Source: Mustela lutreola (taxonomy: Eukaryota > Chordata > Mammalia > Carnivora > Mustelidae). Taken from it: 64,000 nt of DNA. The notes under the pieces are model-generated. The model worked only from the letters and a program-made list of their open reading frames with translations, ran no database searches and was not told where the DNA came from. The stretch spans positions 157,637,001 through 157,701,000 of the forward strand of contig NC_081295.1 of NCBI RefSeq assembly GCF_030435805.1, read 5' to 3'. Position numbers and translations under genes: made by a program. The first letter of the stretch is position 1, and the number at the start of each line of letters is the position of its first letter. Positions 57,586-64,000 of this stretch are shown in pieces.

Positions 57586-57832
57586 GGTGCCTGGGTGGCT
57601 CAGTGGGTTAAGCCGCTGCCTTCGGCTCAGGTCATGATCTCAGGGTCCTGGGATCGAGTCCCGCATCGAGTCCCGCATCGAGTCCCGCATTGGGTCCTGG
57701 GATTGAGTCCCTCATCGGGCTCTCTGCTTGGCAGAGAGCCTGCTTCCCTCTCTCTCTCTGCCTGCCTCGGTCTACTTGTGATCTCTCTCTGTCAAGTAAA
57801 TAAATAAAATCTTCTGTAAAAAAAAAAAAAAA
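57586..57832 (+). mobile_element. CAN SINE with internal tandem expansion
   Basis: Flanked by AGATACAAATATACTG at 57570-57585 and 57833-57848. The box-B region (GGATCGAGTCCCGCATCG) is expanded: CGAGTCCCGCAT is repeated in tandem and a diverged copy of the longer block follows (57651-57718). Confidence 0.94.
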
Positions 57833-58148
57833 AGATACAAATATACTGATCAGAAGGGGGTACCTGTACCCCAATATTCACAGCAGCAATGTCCACAAGA
57901 GCCAAACTATGGAAGGAGACCAGATGTCCCTTAACAGATAAAGAAGGTGTGGGTCATACAATGGAACATTCCTCAATCATCAGAGAGGACGAATCCCCAC
58001 CCTTTGCATTGACACGGATGGAACCGGAGGGGATTATGCTGAGTGAAATAAGTCAAGCAGAAAAAGACAATCATCACATGGTTTCACTCATACGTGGAAC
58101 ATAATGAATAGCGCAGAGGATCACAGGGGAAGGGAGGGGAAACTGAGT

Positions 58149-58156
58149 GGGAAGAA

Positions 58157-58196
<40 letters not shown>
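58149..58196. repeat. (GA)n microsatellite in the L1 3' UTR
   Basis: A pure GA run of roughly 45 bp, at the usual variable position of carnivore L1 3' UTRs (inference). Confidence 0.9.
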
Positions 58197-58201
<5 letters not shown>

Positions 58202-59020
58202 TAAGACTCTGGATTGCAGGGACCAAACTGCGGGTTACAGAGGGGAGTGGGTTGGGGTAGGGGGTCAACCAGGTGATGGGTATTCAGGAGGGCACGTGTG
58301 ATGAACACCAGGTGTTATACGCAAATGGTGACTTGTTGAATACTACATCAAAAACTACAGATGTACTATATGTTGGCTCACTCAACATAATGAAAAAAAA
58401 AATTAAGTTAAAAAAAAATAATTCTCCGACCTGCTCTTTTCCCACAGCAACTTTGTCATCTCACTGGGACTGTGTCCAGGACATACTACTTCCAGCTGAT
58501 CATTATTCCTAAAGTTTCCTTTGGAGGACTAACAAGGGATCATAATTACTTTTCCTTTTCCTCAAAATGGGAAGCATGCCCCGGCAAATATCTTTCTTTT
58601 TTGTGGGGAATCGTGGCTTCAGCATTCATTAATTTCTCCTACTGTGTGAAATCATTCCAGAGCCGGAGACTGCTGGAACCTAGGGAGGTTACACATGCCC
58701 ACACGCCGCGTGCTTTACTCTGTAGCAGGCCGTGGGCGCTCGAAACCCGGTAACGTAGAACGTGTGCGCAAGGGGACGGCGGCTCAGGTCACAGGCCCGG
58801 TTCTTGGGCCGCGGTTTGCATCTGAATTGTTGGCGCGTTAGAATCGACTTCTTTTGAGGAGGAAGGAACTGGAGAAGCGGCAGCCGAACGGCTCCTAAGA
58901 CACGCGCCTGGGCGGCGCGGCGGTGCGTTTGGAGAGAATCGTTGGGGATCAGGGGGTCTGAGGCAAGGGATCGCGCCCACGTAAAATGGTTTCCGGGGCG
59001 TGAGCTCCCGAGAAAACGCC

Positions 59021-59094
59021 AGGCCCTACTGGGAGTCGAACCCAGGATCTCCTGTTTACGAGACAGGCGCTTTAACCAGCTAAGCCATAGAGCC
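59021..59094 (-). tRNA. tRNA-Thr (anticodon CGT)
   Basis: A 74-nt cloverleaf. The acceptor stem GGCTCTA pairs with TAGGGCC. The anticodon loop CTCGTAA gives CGT. The T arm is CTGGGTTCGACTCCCAG. Terminator TTTT at 59013-59016. It differs from the TGT gene at 42538-42611 at three positions only: the wobble base and the two partners of acceptor pair 6:67. Confidence 0.97.
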
Positions 59095-59763
59095 ACCTGC
59101 GAGGCGCGCGCGGCTGGAGCGGCCTCACTGCGCTTGGACTCGGTGGAAAAGGGAACCTACGCTCCGGAGGCTCCGGCGGTTCCCGAAACTCGCCGCCTGC
59201 CGGGAGCCGCTTCCTTTCCGAGGGGCGCGCCGGGCGCAGGACGGGCGGGAGGCGACGTCTGGGGCGCCGTCCGCGGCGGACAGCACTTTGCTCTCATCCG
59301 AGGAAAAGCGCAACGGGAAGTCGAGGCTGTGCCGCGGGTGGAAAAGGCCTAGAAGGAAAACCTGTGATTTAAAGAGCACGTCCGGGCTCGGCGTGAAGGG
59401 CCGGTCCCGCGCAGCCCCGTGAGGGGAAGAGGCGCCGAAAGCTCCAGGTCTGCGCGGCCCGAGGGCGCCGTCCGGGCGCGGAGCCCCCAGCGGGTGTCCG
59501 CCCGGCCCTCGCGGGAGCAGCTGCCCCGGGGGAGCCTCTCAGGACAAGCGCGGGGGTGGGCTGGGCGGCGGGGCACGCGGGAACCTTGGAAACATCCAGC
59601 GACGCCAAAGAGCCATTTGCGGCTGGTTTCCCGCCCCTCGCCCACGTCTGCTCCCCTCGGGCTCGGTTTTCAGACCCGGACGGTTCCGCACCCGAGCTCG
59701 CGAAGGATGGAAGGTCTCTCGCTCCACCCCCGGCCGCACACCCCCGGGGACCCGCGCGCCCGG

Positions 59764-59995
59764 GAGGTCGCACCCCTCCCGCGGTGACCGGCAAACCTTC
59801 CCCGAGGTCGCCTCCCCCGCGGTGACCCACACCCCCCCGAGGTCGTACCCCCTCCCGTGACCCGCACCCCCTCTCCGAGGTCTCACCCCCGTGGTGACTG
59901 CAGCCCCTCCCCAAGGTCGCACCCCCAGCAATGACCCTCACCCGGTCCCCGAGGCCGCAGACCCACACCCCCTTCCCGAGGTCGCACCGCGGGCG
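59764..59995. repeat. GC-rich minisatellite
   Basis: About seven imperfect units of roughly 30-35 bp, each with CCGAGGTCGCACCCC-like and GGTGACCC-like parts. Three related units occur at 43316-43440 near the other tRNA-Thr gene. Confidence 0.75.
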
Positions 59996-60534
59996 CTGCT
60001 TGCGTGGCGCAGCGAAGCCGGTCGCACGGCGCGCCGGCGGGAGGGGCGGTGTCTGGCCCGGGGTGGGAGGGGCCTGGACTCGGGGGGTCTGCGGGCGGGA
60101 CGCCTGCAGGCGCGGGGCGGCGGGGTGCGGGGCGTGAGCGGGCGACGGGGCGAGGCGGGTTGAGGCGGGGCGCCCGGAGCCCGGAGCTGGGCTGGAGCCG
60201 GGGACTCACCCAGCGCTCGGCCGACCGTACTCGCGGGCTCCCCCGCGCTGCCCACCTGTGTGCTCCGCGGCGCGGCCGGCAGGGGACCCTCGGGCTGCAG
60301 GACAGAGCTGTGGTCTCCGTCCGTGCGGGTCACTCCGCTCCGGGCGGGCGTCGGGTGGGACCGGCACGTGGTGTCCACTCGGTGGGGTCAAGCGCAGGTC
60401 CAAGCACACGAGTCTGACTCTCACGGCTGCCGCTGGGAGGCCCCGGGGAAAGGCGGTCTGGACGCGCGCAAACTCCTTCCGCGTTTGGCCTTTGTGTCTC
60501 CGCAACACTGCAAGAGCTCCGAAGGAATTTGCGG

Positions 60535-60605
60535 GGTTTTTTCTTTCTTTCTTCTTCTTCCTCCTCCTCCCTCTTCCTCTTCCTTCTCCCCCCCCCCCCC
60601 TTTTT
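60535..60605. repeat. pyrimidine-rich tract
   Basis: T/C-only sequence ending in about 13 C and then T residues; marks the edge of the CpG island. Confidence 0.8.
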
Positions 60606-60947
60606 GAGCTCATGGGCGTTAGCGGCCCAGAGCGCTGGGTGAGGGCTCCAGTCTCCAGTCTCAGGCAGATTCGAATCCCACCCAACGCCGGTCACTTCGG
60701 TCACTTCGTGCAAAAGCCACAGAGCGGTCTAGGGACAGCCCTTCCGGTCTCCCGCCGCGGTCCTTTGCCTCCTGGGGAGCTGATGGCTTAGCGGAGGCCA
60801 AGATGTCTCTGTCACAATAAATTAGGGATAATGGAGACCTGGTTAAGAAAACAAACTCGAACCCAAGCTCTTCCCTTATATCCCCTTTGTGGTCCTATCT
60901 TTGGTCAGATTTGGAGTCCCAAAGGTTAGGATTTTACTTTTGTAGAG

Positions 60948-61360
60948 CGATTCTATTTATTTAGTTCGTTTTTAGAAAGAGAGAGACTTGGGCGCCTGGG
61001 TGGCTCAGTGGGTTAAGCCGCTGCCTTCGGCTCAGGTCATGATCTCAGAGTTCTGGGATCGAGTCCCGCATCGGGCTCTCTGCTCAGCAGAGAGCCTGCT
61101 TCCCTCTCTCTCTCTGGCTGCCTCTCCATCTACTTGTGATTTCTCTCTGTCAAATTAATAAATAAAAAAATCTTTAAAAAAAAAAAAAAAAAAGAAAGAG
61201 AGAGACCATGCCTGTGCGTAAGCAGGCGGGGAGCGGAGAGAGAAGGAATGTCAAGCAGGCTGCGCACTGAGTGGGGCGCCCCATGGGGGGCACGGAAGCA
61301 TGACCTGAACCCAGACCCAGAGTTCCGTGCTTAACCAATGGAGTCACCCAGGCGCCCCCA
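60948..61360 (-). mobile_element. old CAN SINE split by a younger SINE
   Basis: Minus SINE beginning 'tctatttatttagttcgttt' and ending 'gagtcacccaggcgcccc', interrupted by the plus SINE at 60990-61190. Confidence 0.75.
60990..61190 (+). mobile_element. young CAN SINE nested in an older one
   Basis: GGGCGCCTGGGTGGCTCAGT with a long poly-A. 'agaaagagagagac' on both sides is the target-site duplication. Confidence 0.94.
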
Positions 61361-61361
61361 C

Positions 61362-61484
61362 TCTTTTTTTTTTTTTTTTTTTTTAAGATTTTATTTAAGT
61401 ATTCTCTACACCCAAGGTAAGGCTGGAACTCCCAACCCCTAGACCAAGAGTAACGCTCCACTGACTGAGCCAGGCAGGCACCTA
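61362..61484 (-). mobile_element. short tRNA-type SINE, old subfamily
   Basis: Poly-T, then 'aagattttatttaagtattc', ending 'actgagccaggcaggcacc'. Confidence 0.7.
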
Positions 61485-61489
61485 GAGAA

Positions 61490-62310
61490 TCACCCTTTTA
61501 CTTGATATTTTCTAGGTTCCATCTTTCATTGTCCTACCTTTGTCTGAGAGAATATTCCTGTGATTCCATAACCCACATCTTCAGACTATCCACCATAGGC
61601 TGATAACTTCTAAGTATCCTTCTCACACAGACCTCTTTAGCACTGCACAGGATTATACACAGCTGCTGATAAGACATTTCCACCTTGAACTCACCCAGTC
61701 CTTCCTCTTGTGGCTTTTCTCCTTGTTAGCACCACAGTCCGGAACCTGGGGACTCACTCTAGATGACTTTCCATCATTCGTTCCCTCCTCACACACGTAT
61801 CCATCAAGTGTCTGCTGTTTAAGCTCAAGCAGGAACCCTTTCCTATCTAATGGTGGCAGTCTCGGCATTCTAAGTGGAACATACTACTGAAAATCATAAT
61901 TTGATGTGATTAAGAGTTAAATTCCTTTAACCTACGGATAAGCTAGCTAGTCCAAAGATAAAACTCTAGTTGTAATCTGATATTTGTTTCTAGAGAAGCT
62001 TATAGTCTAAATAGATAGCAATCTGAGTTTTTGACTGGACAGAAAATTCTGGATCAAGCTTACCGTATAGGATAGTTGAATTTGACCAAAAAATTGAGAA
62101 AGACAATCTTAATTGGTGGCATATAGTGTTCCAAGTTTGTTCCTTTTTTGCATAGAGGGAGTTGTAGATATTGGGTGGCCTGATTGGTGGAGCTGTAAAG
62201 GGCAGAGTGAGCCACAGCCCCATGGGACCCAAAACTCCATGGTAAGACTTTCACCCTCACATTTGTGCTATTTCTGTCCCTGCCCTGAGGGAACCTCTTA
62301 AAACACAGGA
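61490..62310. other. unassigned intergenic DNA
   Basis: No gene, RNA or named repeat seen. Confidence 0.35.
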
Positions 62311-62312
62311 TG

Positions 62313-62499
62313 GGGGCACCTGGGTGGCTCAGTGGTTAAAGCCTCTGCCTTTGGCTGGGGTGGTGATCCCCCTGGGATCAAGCCTCACATCGGGCTCTCT
62401 GCTCAGCAGGGAGCCTGCCTCCTCCTCTCTCTCTCTGCCTGCTTCTCTGCCTACTTGTGATCTGTCAAATAAATTTTTTAAAAAATCTTAAAAAAAAAA
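62313..62499 (+). mobile_element. CAN SINE
   Basis: GGGGCACCTGGGTGGCTCAG to 'tgatctgtcaaataaat'. Short tail. Confidence 0.9.
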
Positions 62500-62504
62500 T
62501 CCCA

Positions 62505-64000
62505 TTAGGGAGCACCTGACACAGGCTCTTTTCCCTGGGCCGTCTACTTTGGGTAGCTAATGTCAGGTGCACATCAACTACCCATTCTCTCTTCCACTGA
62601 GAGAGGACAAGTAGAAATAGAGAGTTTAAAGTTAGTTCACATTTTGCCTAGGGTTTGGAGATACGGTTTGCCAAACTGTACGGGCATAAAGCAGCTAAGG
62701 TCAGGAGGACGTGGTGGCAGACAGAGGGCATGGATTCTCCCCAAACTGCAAATTAGGACTCGATGTTGAAGGCCAGAGACCCTTGGAACTCTTAGAACAT
62801 AGTGACTGGTTAAAATGTATTTTATTTAATTTTATATTAGAATTTTAAGTAGACTATTAAAGTCATAAGTGATTTTCCCCTCTTTGGTGGGAAGTCACAG
62901 TTTGAAATTCAGTTTTCCCTAATAAGGGAACAGAAAAATTGCCCTGCTGAATGTCACTGACTTTGGATTACCACGCACCTAAGTAACACTCACCCGCTTG
63001 CTCGAGCATATAATGCTTGATTCCATCTGTCTTTAATGTATTTTCCAAGGTACTAATGTCCTTAGTATCTCTATTTAACACAATTTGTGTATTTTTCCCA
63101 TCTCACCATCAATTTGCTCATTAATCATCTGTACTTTGCACGTCTTATGAATTCTTCCCTTTGTCTCATAAAGCTTACTATCCACCAGCTTACTATCTAC
63201 TGGCTTACTATCTAAGGGGGCAGAATCTCTATCAGGAAAAGTCCCAGATCCAAAGAAAATAACGTTTCTGACCTGACACTTGAAAGGGCGAGAGAAAGCT
63301 CTGTAGTCAGATGGATGAGTGGACGGGAGGGGTGGTGAAGGGAGAAGAGAAAATCAGACTTCCCTTTGCCTCCAAATCACATTGTACGCCGGAGTCTTTG
63401 GGAAAACATGCTAAAGGGAGATTGTTTTGACTTGTTAAAACAGTAAAGAAGACTTTATTTAAGGTTATTGCAACAGAGACCAGGAATGGCAGCAGGGGAA
63501 CCAGACTGATCTCATCTCTGAATATAGCAGGGACACGTGGGGACTTACAGCCACAGGCAGAGAGAGGGGAGTGGACAGAACACCATGAAGATGACATACC
63601 AAGGGCAGAAGGGTGCACTGGCTCAGGAGGAGTCTTGGTAAAGGCTGGCCGAGGTCCAGGCCTGGTTGAGAAGGGGGATCAGAGGAGCCTGACCAAATTC
63701 TGGTTGAGGAGAAAGTCTGCCAAATAAAACACCTTGAATTTGGACCCAGGTGGAAAACACAAAGGTCAGAGACAGAGGCCACTGAAAGCCAAGTGGATGG
63801 CCAAATTGTCCGTGCCAACCCTGGGTCCTAGGAACACCTGCTGGCCGAGAGGGGGGCGGAGTGAGGCCGAGGCTGGGCGGAGAAGCCAGTAACCGCAGAG
63901 AGCACAGGGAAATCTGCCCTCATTCACCCAGTGACAATGGCAATGACAATATTTTCTGCATACCTCCATTCCCCAGGGCACTGGTCTTCAGACGTTAGCA
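62505..64000. other. unassigned DNA to the window end
   Basis: No recognisable gene. I looked for glutathione peroxidase exons, which follow ZSCAN23 in human as I recall, and saw none. Confidence 0.35.
63168..63216. repeat. short 15-bp tandem repeat
   Basis: GCTTACTATCCACCA, GCTTACTATCTACTG and GCTTACTATCTAAGG occur in tandem. Confidence 0.8.

Larger units (their letters stand above)
57489..58419 (+). mobile_element. 5'-truncated L1 with target-site duplication and nested SINE
   Basis: Starts in late ORF2 ('gtggaggttcctcaagacat') and runs through the 3' UTR to an A-rich tail. Flanks AATTCTCCAACCT (57476-57488) and AATTCTCCGACCT (58420-58432) are a 13-bp duplication with one change. A SINE lies inside at 57586-57832. 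Confidence 0.92.
58700..60500. promoter_or_regulatory. large CpG island around and upstream of tRNA-Thr(CGT)
   Basis: The largest GC-rich block in the window. The tRNA lies near its left end and most of it is upstream of the tRNA. It could also be the promoter of an unseen pol II transcript. Frames of up to 199 codons show no domain. Confidence 0.6.

Noticed and set aside
59369-59968. 199-codon minus-strand frame
   Set aside because: Built from the GC-rich minisatellite; repeated Gly/Arg text, no domain.
62505-64000. search for glutathione peroxidase exons expected downstream of ZSCAN23
   Set aside because: No peptide resembling a GPX active site or flanking exons was seen on either strand.

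Overview
This is mammalian genomic DNA, almost certainly from a caniform carnivore. About 37 tRNA-Lys-derived CAN SINEs (core GCCTGGGTGGCTCAGTGG) are scattered on both strands. Their 3' ends mostly carry the TCTGCCTACTTGTGATCTC form followed by a TAAATAAATAAA tail, which I associate with mustelids (inference). The gene content, ZSCAN12 followed by ZSCAN23 and then a tRNA gene cluster, matches the extended MHC class I flank (human 6p22.1).

Region by region: 1-9.3 kb holds ZSCAN12 on the minus strand: a zinc-finger exon, a short linker exon, the SCAN exon and a CpG-island promoter. From 9.3 to 21 kb the DNA is mostly repeats, but it also holds a decayed SCAN exon (about 11.95-12.30 kb) and an orphan CpG island (14.2-15.4 kb). 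Together these look like the remains of a third ZSCAN gene. From 21.3 to 27.5 kb is ZSCAN23 on the minus strand, again with its own upstream CpG island. From 27.5 to 42.5 kb there is no recognisable gene, only L1, SINE, MaLR LTR and DNA-transposon debris.

From 42.5 to 60.5 kb is a tRNA cluster: Thr-TGT, Met-CAT, Leu-AAG, Met-CAT and Thr-CGT. Each gene has a GC-rich, CpG-dense block directly upstream. The two Met genes lie in the arms of a large inverted repeat. Paired positions sum to 98077 without a gap over at least 45187-47772 and 50305-52890, and most of that is nearly identical. The spacer of about 2.5 kb holds the Leu gene and a 26-nt U6 snRNA fragment flanked by a target-site duplication. 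The last 3.5 kb (60.5-64 kb) contains only repeats and unassigned DNA.

Functionally, the window joins two sequence-specific nuclear factors (SCAN dimerisation domain plus C2H2 fingers) to a pol III tRNA domain. I saw no new enzymatic or defence system. The most unusual items are the palindrome with twin tRNA-Met genes, the tRNA-island association, and the traces of a lost third ZSCAN gene.
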